From: Powellomyces hirtus
Taxonomy: Eukaryota > Chytridiomycota > Chytridiomycetes > Spizellomycetales > Powellomycetaceae
Direction of reading: 5' to 3'
DNA: 64,000 nucleotides
NCBI GenBank assembly: GCA_025526995.1
Contig: JAHLKG010000004.1
Location: 1,649,958-1,713,957 of the forward strand
Positions 42,572-54,297 of this stretch are shown here, one piece after another (position 1 is the stretch's first letter; each line of letters opens with the position of its first letter). A program made the translations under genes and the position numbers. Below the pieces are notes generated by a model, which did no database searches, had not been told where the DNA came from, and saw only the letters and a list, made by a program, of their open reading frames with translations.

Positions 42572-44629
42572 ATTGGAAAAGAGGTTTAACTTCCATATTG
42601 AGCTGCCAAAGCAGAAGTTTGTCGGCCGGGCAAAAGCCGAAAAGCCAGCGGTGCGCGTGGGGCTTTCCGACAGCCCGGCGCCACGCGCCCCCGGCCAACC
42701 AGGGCTGTCAAATATTAGGGCGTCATAGTAATAGTTATCATTTAGCCAGTGACTGCCTCTACAAGGCCACTGCGCAGACATGCCCTCATTTAAAATCAAT
42801 CAATTTCCCATTATACTTGACCCCGTGCACTACGCCGAAAAACGGCCGAGTGTAGACCGACTCGTTCCCATGTGTGCCACACCGCCAGCAAAATCGACGT
42901 CAAGGAAAAACCGCTGCAGCGTAGATGTGCAGTAATGACCATCCGGGACCACCGAAGCAGAACGCTGATACGGATTTACCCGCGACTGTGACTGACCAAT
43001 CTTTGCTACCTCTCTGTTCTTGTTTTCCTGAGTCACGCTGTGTACGACGCCGACCAAAAAAAAAAACAAAGCGATAGGGCGGCGCCCACATTCCACCAAC
43101 GCGTGAAGTACCGCCATATACAACGCTGCAGGAGCACAGAAAGGTCGGGGACAGGCCGCCGCGAAGAATCGAGACCAAGAAATTCTCGCCTGCATTGGTC
43201 GTCGCGTGACAGAGCATGGACTGTTCCGGATCTTGGCCCTCGACCCTCCAGAAGCTCGAAGCCCATCAAAGGAGTCCAGTGGTGACACTATGGAGGCCGT
43301 CGCTCAGCGTCACTTTCACGCATTTCGTTTGATACTCCCCTTCTCATTGAACACGCTTCCATCAGTGCTGCTCATGCTGTCGAACCACCCTGTCGGTCAT
43401 CGCCTCGCGTGTATTTCGGTGGTGCTCTTGCAATTTAATTACAGTACAAAGATCAATTCACCCAAAATTCCCCGAACATGATGATTCACAAACGCGAAAA
43501 ACAATAATGAAGCAGAGACGTAGGAGAAGCAGTCGCGGCAGGAGAGTCTGGAATGGCCAGTTCTCAAGAGAAATCCGAGGCTTCAAGCTGATGACGCACC
43601 ATGGCGTGCCCGCTCGCCAAGCGATTCTATAAATGTGACGCAAAACGGGACGGGTCTCAACGCATCACCATGTCATCCAGTACGTCGCTCATAGCTGATG
43701 CCGTTCAGCGTGACTTAATAAACTTGAACTAGACTGGCATCCGTAGCTTGCGTTATCGTAGCCCGCTGATGGTGGCGACCGCGGAACTGGTCATCGAGCT
43801 CAAGAACGCCTGCCCGACCAAAAATCTCAAGAGGAATTTCATCCCACGTCCGAAAGAGTCGGGCCATGAGATCGATGTTTTCGCATGCCGGCGAGTCAGC
43901 AGGCAGGGGGAGATTGATGTCCACCGGCTGCGCGCAAGACATATGTTCCTTGGCCGCAGGGGCCACACTGGACCTGCTTCCTGCTCCAGAAACGGCCTGG
44001 GTAGCTTGGCTGTACAGATGAAAGAAGTTTGAGCAGCGAGCGGAAGTCGGGAAACGTAGCTGCCTTCAAAGTCATGACTACCTATTTGAACCCCGATAGC
44101 TGGCATCGTCCCTTGTTTCGTCTGGTTTCTAGCGCTAGGAAAATCGGAAATACGTCCCGCCGGCTCGTCTGGAGGCAGTAGGGCAGCCGTTCAGGAGCGA
44201 CATGTCAGTCCATTGAGATCTCCGGAAGCTTCGGCACCGGTAGCGGGGTCCTCCGTGGGGCCCTCGGCGGGAAACGAGACTAGCGAAAGGAAAAGATTGG
44301 GTCCACGTTAAGGAAAACAGTAGGTGCGACATAAAGAATGTGGAGGTAAGGGTAAGGAGCGGACGTCAAACAGGGCGAGGCGGCGGCGGTTTTCGAGACG
44401 TCAACCAGGAACTGACAGGATTCAGCCTTTTAACTGTCAGCCGGACCTGAGCCGCTGCTCAATTTTTGGCATACATTGCTGTGGAAATGCAGTGGTCGAT
44501 GTGGGATGTGGGTAATCAAAGAAAGAAAACTTCCGACCGGGGTCGATTTAACAATCCCAATATATTGCAGGTCCGAAACTCAATTGCTGCTAATGGGGTG
44601 GGCAAGTAGGGTGGACAAATCCCGGAAGC
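42572..44629. other. Gene-less stretch
   Basis: About 2.1 kb. Open frames exist on both strands (for example 43715-43966 minus), but none has a recognisable domain or supporting splice structure. No element or RNA seen. Confidence 0.45.
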
Positions 44630-45702
44630 TTATCCGGGGAGAGTGATCACAAGCTTCTCCCCGCTTACTTTTCTCGCAGCCAACAGCTCCAACGCCTCAC
44701 CAATTCCATGCAGCCCCCCTTCCACAATCCTAACGCGGCAGGGCTTGATTTTGCGCTGCGCAACGTACCCGATTATCTCGTCTCCAATCACCTCGTTGAT
44801 GAAATCGATGAGCGTGGGGTCGAACGCCATGATCATGGGCAGCAACGTCACGCCGACCGGCACCTCGCCCGAGGCGACGCCGACCGTCGCGATCTTTGAC
44901 GGGTGATCCACATCAGCACGGAGGGCGGCAGCGGCCTGGGCCGTCACCGTTCCACCGACGGCGTCGAACGCGAACCTGCACTCTCCCCCCGTCAGCTTGC
45001 GGATCTGCTCGACAGCGTCCGGGGCGTTGTAATCCACAACGTGCACGGCCCCGAGCGCTCTAACCGCAGAATGCTGCTTAGGGCTCGCAGTGGCGATCAC
45101 TGAATACCCAGCAGCTGCTCCGAGCTGCACCGCGTACGATCCCACAGTGGAGGTCCCGCCCCACACGAGGAGGTGTTCTCGCGGCATCTGCTGCTGTTTT
45201 GCGTCCCTTGGCCGGACGAGCTTCAGGCCCTTGTCGGAGAACAGCCCGATGCTTGCCGTGAGGGTGCCGATAGGGACGGTGGCGGCCTCAGCATAGGAGA
45301 GGTCGGCCGGCTTGGGCCACACGTGGCGGACAGTGGCGGTGGCGTAATCGGCGAAGCCGTCAAACTGCGGCCGGGCCACAACGGGGTCACCGACTTTGAA
45401 GGTGGTGACGTTCGGGCCGATGGCCGAGATGATGCCGCTGACCTCGACGCCGAGGCGAGCCGGAAATGAGCCGATCATGAACCCTTCCTTGGCCATCATG
45501 GCGTCGAGAGGGCTGCCCGGGAAGGGGGAGGTAGATGGTTAGCGGGGAGAGGTAGAGGAAAGCGGGAAGATGAGCGGAGTGAGACGACCTACTTTACGGC
45601 CGCAGCTTTGACCTGGATGACCACCTCGCCGTCTTCACCGGTTGGAGCTTCAACATCTTGGACTGCCCACTGATTGGGGGCCTTGAGAACGAATGCATAC
45701 AT
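44630..45702 (-). CDS. Zinc-type alcohol dehydrogenase-like / enoyl reductase (MDR family)
   Basis: Two exons, 45702-45593 and 45512-44630; a GTAGGT donor and GGGCAG acceptor rebuild NPLDAMMAKEGF across the junction; 331 residues, typical for the group. Medium-chain dehydrogenase/reductase without the structural zinc lobe, close in layout to quinone oxidoreductases and the trans-acting enoyl reductases of fungal polyketide pathways. Visible features: catalytic-domain start MYAFVLKAPNQWAVQDVEAP, LGVEVSGIISAIG, VGDPVVAR, nucleotide-binding motif VWGGTSTVGSYAVQLGAAAG, then FDAVGG, and a tail ending KLVITLPG. It probably uses NADPH; the substrate is unknown. No polyketide synthase is nearby, so a general detoxification role is just as likely. 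Confidence 0.88.
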
Positions 45703-47441
45703 GGCTGTTGAGATTGCTGGTCTGATCGAGGTATGGCGATAAAGCGGGGTAGGGGAGCCGTCGAATGCGAATGTCTAAGGTGCTGCGAGGCGGCGGGTGG
45801 TGAGTGAGTGAGGAGGGAACTGCAGAGCAGAAAGCTCCTTTTATATAAGACATCCTCTGACAAATAATAATAATACCCTAAATCCTTTGAAATATCTGGG
45901 GGACATCTCGAGTGGCTCCCCCTTAAGCTCAGCCACGGCTCGTGGCTGCCGTGGCTGCCGTGGAATTTACATGGGGCTGAACTTTCACTCCAAACAGCGT
46001 GCCTGCCTAGCGGAAGCATGCTCCGACTCCGCGCGTGCCTTGCCCCATTCTGTCCTGACGTCCCTTTCCGAGGGAAGGGTATTGCAGCATCGGAATGCTA
46101 AATGATTGACTGGCCCCAACGTGCTAGGAAGCGGGAAGGAGCGGAGATCCAGACAACGATCCCACTTCCAGAATTGCCGAGAGTGACGATAAGGAGGGAG
46201 AACCAGGCGCCAGGAGAACCATGCTTGGGCTCGGTCTCGATGGCAGGAGTTGTGAGTGCACGGTCACGGTGGACGCGCAGGACTGTCATGCTACGCGTTT
46301 GTCAGGCATATCATAGAGTCACGGAGCACAAATAGACTGCGCACATTCGCGACCGACGCTGTGCGTGCGGCTGTTGCGAATCTGAGTAGAAAGGGCTGGA
46401 GCGCATGTTCTCGTAAATTCTCGCATGTCAATTCATGTATCCGCCAGCAAAGAGCAGAGCCTCCAACAGTCTCCACCACATCAAGCAGGTCCTGGACACC
46501 ATACGCAACCCCGTCCACCGGAACTCCGTCCCGCCTCCCTATACGGCCAAGTACCAGCTCGCCACGTTTCGCACTAACGCTGCGCTCGGCGCGCACCAGA
46601 CGTGTCTCGATCGACTTCACAGCGATGCAAAGAGGGCGACTGCAGAGTGGATTACAGCGGCTCCCGAAAAGCGTTCCGGTGCCGTTTTGCGGTTCGGGTC
46701 CACGGAAGTACTAAATAAAACCAAGATCCTAAATTATGTATTATGAAATATCGATACGTTTAAATATAAAACCGCGCGTTCACGAGTATGCAACCACGCA
46801 CCGTCGGGAGTCACGGCGCGTCTCTCGAGGACAACGACACGACGATAGATCAGAAAGTCACCCGCAAAATCGTGACGAGGACAAAGGAACACGTTTTGAA
46901 GTCAGGGTCCGACACCTTGGGGCTAGGGTTAGGGATTCTGATCTCAAATAATGCGCGGGAATGGCCATGCTGTGTGATGGTCCACAGAGGCACTATGCTA
47001 GTGGGAGTCGGGGGGGTTCCGGGGGTCCCGAGGGTCTCGTGTATGCGGTCGTTCTTACAACAAAGTATCACTGTTACTGAGCGACTCACCATCCTTTACT
47101 AAAGAGGCGTCTGCTGGATATTTATATTCTGTAAAGGGTTAACTATGTGGTTGATGGTTCCTCTGTCTCTGTTCCCTACGTATACCTGTATATATCACGG
47201 TTATTGTGGAATCTTTGATGACAAGGGTTTTTGAAAGACGATGGCAAAAAGCTGGTTGATACAAGGTGTCAAATTTCGACAGCAAATGTTTTAAGGTCCA
47301 CATAGCAGGCCACGGGCATTTGGTTCATATTTCATAGGACAAACCCAGTCGCAATCTATTTCATCTATGCGATGATCACAAATACAGATATACAGCCGAG
47401 AAAAACCTTACTTTTCTCCCTCTCTCTCACACTCTCCGTCT
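45703..47441. other. Divergent/intergenic stretch
   Basis: About 1.7 kb between two minus-strand genes; the first few hundred bases are presumably the promoter of the oxidoreductase gene. A short GGCTAGGGTTAGGG (46919) resembles telomeric sequence but has little more than one unit. No gene recognised. Confidence 0.4.
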
Positions 47442-50400
47442 CTAAACTTGCTCCATACTATGCCTCGGCACCACGCCGCCAAACAGCATCCCCTTGACGA
47501 TTTTCCACATATCTCCCAACACGATCCACAACAGGGCAGCTCCAAAGACGACACCCCACTCCCACGTGATTGCCCCCATTTTGAAGTGGTCCCGTCCGAC
47601 TTGCGGGATATATATAAACACCGACAGAACTCCGGTGAGGACAATCACGCACCCCATGAGTGTCGAGTCACGCACGGTTTTGATCAACCCCGCCCCGCGC
47701 CATTCAGGGTCCCGGTAGGATCGGCAGTGGACGGATTGGATAAAGAAGAGGAACATGAAGACTAGCAAGATTGTGCTGCGTGCTCTATACAATGCATCGC
47801 ACCCCTCGACAAACGTCGCATCGCAATGAGCAGCCGTCACACCATGACCGGTCCACAACACGATACTGAACGCGGCCAAACATATCCCGGCCGCTCCAAG
47901 AGAGTAAAATACCGTGTCGCGGATGATCTCGGCATTGAAGATTGACTCAGTCGGCGGCCGCGGCGGCTCTTGCATGATTGTTGGCGAGGCCGGTTGGATG
48001 CTGATGGACGCCGCGGGGGGTGTCATGGCCAGGTATAAAAACAAAAGCATCATAGGTGTCAATGGCGACATGGGCACGCCCGATGGATCTCTCACGGCGA
48101 GGTTGACAAGCACAATTATGGCGGCTGCGAAGAGCCCAACCCAGTAGTAGAGCAAAAACCGTTGAATGTTGGTGTACAATCTTCGCCCCTCGCGAATGGC
48201 TGTGATGATGGTGGCGAAATTGTCGTCGGCCAAAACGATATCACTCGCGGATTTGGCAACATCGGATCCGGAAAGTCCCATTGCGACGCCAATGTCGGCG
48301 ATTTTGAGCGAGGGGGAATCGTTGACACCATCACCTGTCATGGCGGAGATATAGTGGCGGCGGTGGGATGCTTCGATCATTTTGACTTTGGTTTCGGGAC
48401 TGCAGCGTGCAACCACCAGAGGAAGCCGTTCAAGCTTATCAATCTCCTCATCGCTCAACGCGTCAAAGGCAGGTCCCGTAGTGCAGACGGTGGACAGCAT
48501 GTGGGAAGTCATTTTGCGAGGGTCTTGGTCGATGATGCCGATTTGGTAAGCGATTGAGACGGCGGTTTGGTGGTGGTCGCCGGTTAACATATGTACGCTG
48601 AGACCGGCTTCGTGGGCCTGGCGGACGGAGGAGGCGGATTCGGGCCGGGGCGGGTCGTAGATCCCAGCAAGCCCCAAAAACTCCAAATCCCGTTCCACGT
48701 CATCACGATCAACTGACTTCCAGTATGCAGCAGAGTCAACATGGTGCCCGTTGCTGTTGCCTTTGTTGTTGTTGTTGTTGTCGATGTCGTTGTCGGTGAT
48801 GGTGATAATATCAGATGCAGCAGGAGTAGCATAAGAAGCACCACTCCCACCGCCCAACGTCCGTGACGCAAGCAACACTACCCTCAACCCCCTTCTCGCA
48901 AAATCATCAATGACCTCATGCACATACTGATCCCGTTTTTCATCCGGCGTACACAACCCCAACACAATCTCCGCCGCGCCCTTTGTGAGTACTTTGAGGG
49001 GTCCGTCGGGGGAGCGGTAAATGACGGACATGCGTTTCAGTGTGCTTGTGAAAGGGTAGTCGTGGAGAAGTGTCCATCCGCCGCGAGAGTCATTTTTGTC
49101 GACCTTGATATTGAGTGCATTCTGGGCTTCGAGGGAGGGTTTTGCCATGCCGAGTTTGTGGGCGTAGACTTGGAGGGCGACTTCGGTTGGGGAGCCGGAC
49201 GTTGTGTATGTGGTGGTAGGGCCGTCAGATCTATTTTTGATGGTACCGGTGTCGGCTGCGGAAGGGGAGGTGTTGGTGGTGGTGGTGTTGGTGGTGGAGT
49301 CGGAGGCAGGTGTTGACTTGTTGGTAGTGACGTTGACGGATGCAAGGTTGCATAATGATGCGCAGAGGGTAAATTCGCGGAGGGGGCCAGGGTACTCCAG
49401 TCCATCGTCGGTGTTGTCATATTGTATTTTTGTAACGATTTTTCTTGCCACGTCGTCTTTGCTGGGTGTCGATTCCACCGCCACATCATTGGTAATATAC
49501 ACGTCGCCGACGGGTTGGACACCATGAGGTTCGACGTACACATGCCCGACCCCACCGCCAATCCAACAATTGACGACAACCATTTTAGCTTGTGTCAGTG
49601 TCCCCGTCTTATCCGAGAAAATATGCGTAACACTCCCCAAGGTTTCCAAACATTTGAGTTTTCGCACGATGGCATTGTGTTTTGTCATTTCCTTCCCCCC
49701 CATCACAAGCGTGACTGTCAATACGGTGGTGAGTCCGGCGGGAAGCACGCTCAACGCCATGGTGACAGCGTACATGCCCAATTCGTATGAAACGTCGAAT
49801 TTTCCAACGGCGAGGACGATCAGTGCCCCCGCGACGGCGACAAAGATGAGGAAGATGTACATTTTGTAGAGGGATTTCTGTAGACGGGTCAAATCGGATT
49901 TGGCGTCGCTGGAGGATTGGAGTCTGGTCGCGATGCGGCCGATTTGGGTCTCCATGCCTGTCGAGACGATGATAGCGCGTGCGCGGCCTCTGGTGACGAT
50001 GGTGGAGGAGTAGACCATGTTGATGCGGTCTCCGAGGGGTTCATCTATAACGGTTCAATGCAGATGGTTAATAAATGTATTACAAAATGAGTTTGACATT
50101 TTTTTTTGGTTCTTTTCATTTCGCTTATCTTTGCCTTTGTCTCACAAGTCTTTTACGCACACTGATTCACTACCTTCTTCTCCCATTTCTCTTATTAACT
50201 CGCTGATTGACCCTCACTGTCTTTCCCTTTCCCCCCTCCAAAGATCGACATCATATCCAACCGCGCCTCCCCTTGCTTCATTTTTGATAATACATACCGA
50301 TTGACGTTAGAGTGGCAGAATCCTTTTTGACGGGCATGGATTCGCCGGTCAGCAAAGCCTCATCGGTTTCCAAATCGGTCACCGAGATCAATCTTGCATC

Positions 50401-50904
50401 TGCGGGAACGGCATTGCCATCGGTCAAAACGACAACATCACCGGGTACAATATCAGAGGAAGGGATTTGCTGTTCTGTTCCATCTCTGACGACGGTGGCG
50501 GATGAAGAGGACAAGTTCCTCAAAGCGGCCAAGGTCTTTTCTGCGGCATACTCTTGGGAAAAGGACAAGTAAAGATTGATGAAAGCGAGAGCGACCAGCA
50601 CACCGCCAGTGACATAATCTTTGAGGACAAAGGACGCGGCACCCAAGGCGAGGAAGAGCCAGTTCATGGGATCGACCAACTGGGCAAACAAGATCTTGAC
50701 CCAAGTGGCGCCCTCTGTTCCGGTGAGTGCATTGGGACCGTACTTGCTCAAGCGGGCGGGAATGGACTGTGAGGTGAGTCCCTTGTCGAGATCTGAGTGT
50801 AGTGTTTTTGCGGATTCTGAGGCGGAGAGAGTGTGCCATGGCGTGGCGGGGTCGATGACAGGAATTGTCTCGAGGAGTTCGATGGAAGTTGACGGCGACG
50901 GCAT
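47442..50904 (-). CDS. ENA-type (IID) P-type cation ATPase
   Basis: Plasma-membrane ATPase predicted to export Na+ and/or K+. Two exons, 50904-50298 and 50044-47442, joined in phase (GTATGT donor, TTATAG acceptor); about 1069 residues. Actuator motif LLTGES at about 184-189, phosphorylated Asp in SDKTGTLT at about 347, KGAAE in the nucleotide domain, TGDHHQTA and TGDGVNDSPSLK in the P-domain, and the ENA-like LAGIYDPPR. Helix 4 reads VLPAGLTTVLTVTL. Two low-complexity inserts lie in the N-domain: a Thr/Asn/Ser-rich one (about 475-505) and an Asn run before GHHVDSAAYW. About ten membrane segments are visible. Substrate choice between Na+ and K+ cannot be settled from sequence. Confidence 0.9.
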
Positions 50905-51178
50905 GGTGTGCGGGTGTGTGTTTTACGTACGTGAGTCTGCCTGTTACACTTCACACATACAAATGATTGTATGAACGAATCGCATATGAAGGAGTGGAAG
51001 CCTGAAGGCAACTGGAAGGGAGACATTTATATTTGGAAAAAGGAAGTGGAAACGAGTGAACTCCCAAAAAAAAAAACAAAAAAAAAAACGATGCAGTGAA
51101 TAATTACTCCAGTTGAGTGCATGCAGTGATAATTGGACGATTGACGCAACGCGTGATGAAAAATTGAGACTGGTCGGA

Positions 51179-51220
51179 ACCAGCCCAGAAACCAGCCCAG
51201 AAACCAGCCCAGAAACCAGC
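51179..51220. repeat. 12-bp tandem repeat
   Basis: Three and a half copies of CCAGCCCAGAAA. Confidence 0.9.
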
Positions 51221-51273
51221 TCAAAATGGCGAGTGGGATGCTCTCTTTTTCTGAATTTTAGGTTGGGCTCGGC

Positions 51274-51423
51274 AAGTCGTTCCGTTGGGACGTTGGGCGT
51301 TCAAGTTGCTGTGGCACAAATCTATGTCACCGTGACTAAAGTTGCGGCGAGCAGGGAGGGTGCCACAGGGTCGAACAGAAAAAGTCACAACTCGAACGCC
51401 CAACGGACCCCAACGGAACGACT
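51274..51423. repeat. Inverted repeat with about 35-bp arms
   Basis: Arms at 51274-51308 and 51388-51423. The left arm contains GTCGTTCCGTTGGGA and GTTGGGCGTTCAAGTTG; the right arm is its complement with a 2-bp indel and a mismatch. The loop is about 79 bp. It may be a MITE fragment. Confidence 0.7.
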
Positions 51424-51964
51424 GAGCCGTTTCCAGATCCGGTTGGCCGAAGAGCTCTGCTGCACGCCGCTGCCCCTAGGATATCTGTATCTTCGCGAAG
51501 AAGCCGCCGCCGCGAGCTGCGTTTCGTGTTTCCAGTACAAAGAAGCCAAGTGGACGGACGGCGGAACGCTGTGAGCAGGGTTAGGGGCCACTGGGTGGAA
51601 CAGCGAAAGTCACATTCTCAAACAAATCCCAGTCGCAATCAATGCGCACATGAAAAATAAAAAAGATACTGCAAAATAGAAAAGATACTGCCCTTTTTGT
51701 GTTTGTTTGTCGGCTGTGATGATCGTGTTTGTCGCAAGTGTGGGAAAGGAAACACATTCTGCAGTTGTCAATGAGATATCTGGATTGACATGTTCCCGCA
51801 TCAAGCGATATACTTCATTCTTGTTTTTTTTTCTTTCTATCAAGTGATATACACACGTGTATGTAAAAGCGCCCGCCTTTCCCTTCTCCAACCAAAGATA
51901 CGCTCCTCCTACCAAATACCATCACAAGCGCGTTTGCGCCATCATTGGAAAGGACGGAGGGAGT

Positions 51965-53435
51965 CTACGCAGTGACGGTAAAGGCCTTGCAGGAGGACTT
52001 GAGGTGACCTAAGACTTTGGATCTTGCTACCCGCCGGGGGAGCAGAGTCAGAACGGGAAGGGGAATAGGTGGAGGGTGGTTATCTACATTCTCGTACCTA
52101 CAAATAAAAGAGAAAGAGAAAAAAAAGGACACAGATAAAAATTAATACAACTATCTCGTGTGAGGGAAAATCATCAACCAAATTCATTTCCTCAAAAGAC
52201 ATTCATAAGAAGAGAAAATATCAAATGGGTTTCTACGTCAGAAACTCACCCAAATATAATCTCCAACACTTTAATCTTCTCAGTCCAACTCAATCGCCCA
52301 TACACCTTCCCACTCATCAACTCGTTGATCGTTCCCACACACCGCTCCCTGAATGCCACCCTCGCCCGTTTCTGATCGCCATCATGCATCTGTTCCAACA
52401 GCAGCATGGAATTAAACCCGCCCTCTTTCCGATCCTCCTCTATCGTCTTGGCATCCTCGTCGTATTCCCAAAACGAGTACACGCATTTCATGGCGGCCAG
52501 TGCTCCCTCCGAGATTCCCAACCCGGTATACGCGGAGAAGAAGTAGTGCAACAGGAAAATATCCCCGGTGCGTTTTTGCATCGCGGCAGTGAGGTCTGTG
52601 TCACTAACGGCGGAGGACTTGAGTAACGCCGATTCTTCGGCAATGTAGTTGACCAGCGCGCGAAAGTCGGAGAGCACTGTCGGGGACAGGAGATGCAGGT
52701 GTTCCAGAACGCCGGTGCAATCTTGAAACACCATCTTCTTAACAATCTCGTTCCTGTTTTTTGAAAATAAAGTAAGTGGCCGGCAAGGGAGGAAGGTGAA
52801 CGGGCAAAATTGGAGCAGGGGAAGGTAGTAATGAAGAAGAACGAAGGCCTCACAAAAAACAGTGCCATCCGCACTAAGCAACCACTACCCCCCCCCCCCC
52901 CCCCCCCTCTTTTACAAACCAAAAGGAATGGAAATCAAGTCAAACTATACCAAACCCCAAATAGCCGAAACCCCATAGACAAACAAAAACCCATTTTCCT
53001 TTCTCTGATACTCACGGATTACCAAGCGATGGATCCTGTTGCGCCCTCTCAACCCTCTTATCACACTCATACACCATCCCTTCAAAATACTGCAGCACGG
53101 GCATCGCAGCCATGACCGTCTTCATATCCGCGTTGTAGAGCGCGGAAAAGTGCGGGACGACAAACTGTTTATCAGAAAATCATTTTTTTTAAATTTAAAA
53201 GTTTTTATTGTTAGTTCGCATCTTCCAACGATCAGATTACCCGGTTTTTGTTTTGTTTCAATACCTCTAGAACACGGTTGGATGCGAATAACGCCGCGGG
53301 GGAAATGAACCGCTCTGTCATGACATCTGCCTCGAAATTGAACACCGCAATACGTTTCCGCGCGTCGTAGTCCAGTTTGGTCGTACTGAGATTATTCATC
53401 TTTGTACTATACACTTTTGTTTGTTTCTTTGTCAT
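51965..53435 (-). CDS. Unrecognised four-exon protein, 318 residues
   Basis: Exons 53435-53265, 53164-53016, 52753-52250 and 52097-51965, all with GT-AG borders and consistent phases (donors GTATTG, GTGAGT, GTGAGT). The protein is soluble and mostly helical in character: KLDYDARKRIAVFNFEADVM, FVVPHFSALYNADMKTVMAA, then MVFQDCTGVLEHLHLLSP and GDIFLLHYFFSAYTGLGISE. A Pro-rich, basic C-terminal exon follows (NHPPPIPLPVLTLLPRRVAR). There is no signal peptide or membrane segment. I considered a terpene-synthase-like helical fold, but no DDxxD or NSE motif is present, so no function is proposed. An in-frame ATG at 53399 could also be the start. Confidence 0.7.
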
Positions 53436-54297
53436 GATTGCCGGGTTTATTGCGGTTGATAGGAAAGCGTTGGTTGTTTACGAGTATTGTGAAAAGGAAT
53501 AAAGATGAGGTGTCGTGTCAATGGAGTGTGTGGCTAGATTATATGTCGGTTGGATAGAATGGGTGGTTTGTGGAAATATGGCCTTCATAACATAGGCGTG
53601 AGGTTTTATGTGCAAAGACTTTTTATTTTTTTTTTAAGAAGCGGTGCGCCTTCTTTCAAATTCTTCGGATGGGGCTGGGCTGTCTTACTGGCTGCGGTGG
53701 CAGTTGGGCGCATTGTCAACGTTACAAAAATGCATACGTCGTACTCATGCGACACATCAATCGTTGACTATCGATGCCGCGCAGATCAGCTGCGTGTAGG
53801 CACCAGCGCATCCCACAGGATGATGGCCGACGCCTGTGTCACTGACTTAACCGAGCAATTTGACCGAAGTTTTTCTCAACAAAATGGCCACCGCCAGTCC
53901 GCCAGCGCCCGCCGCAACAGACGGGGAAAATATTTCACTCAGCAGAGCAAATCTACCTTGTCTAAGCCACATCTACATCTTTTCATGGAACTGGGCGTCG
54001 TTGATTTTTGTTGAATTTGGTGCCAAGCGTCTCCCAACTAACCCAACTACTGGCAACTAGGATGTGAAGGGACGCCCGGGTTCAACCATTGTATCTTGCA
54101 CTCCAACAACCAACCCACTAAAAATAATATGTTTAAAAGGCGCTGCACTTCCTGTCAATCGCACATCCTTGAATTCATTCCTACAGAGTACTCCCTTGTC
54201 TAGCACAACACCTCTTCAATTACAATTGCTATCAGTATATTCCATCTGCTTTATTCACTGTTCCAAATCAGCTTCATCAGTCATCATTTGATAAAAG
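53436..54297. other. Divergent intergenic region
   Basis: About 860 bp between divergent genes, presumably containing both promoters. Plus-strand frames at 53550-54060 have no recognisable domain. Confidence 0.4.

Larger units (their letters stand above)
50905..51964. other. Spacer with promoter of the ATPase gene and small repeats
   Basis: About 1.06 kb. It holds the ATPase promoter side, poly-A runs near 51066-51088, a short tandem repeat (51179-51220) and an inverted repeat (51274-51423). No gene recognised. Confidence 0.45.

Noticed and set aside
52250..53435. Terpene-synthase identity for the four-exon gene
   Set aside because: The helical character is suggestive, but neither DDxxD nor NSE metal-binding motifs are present.
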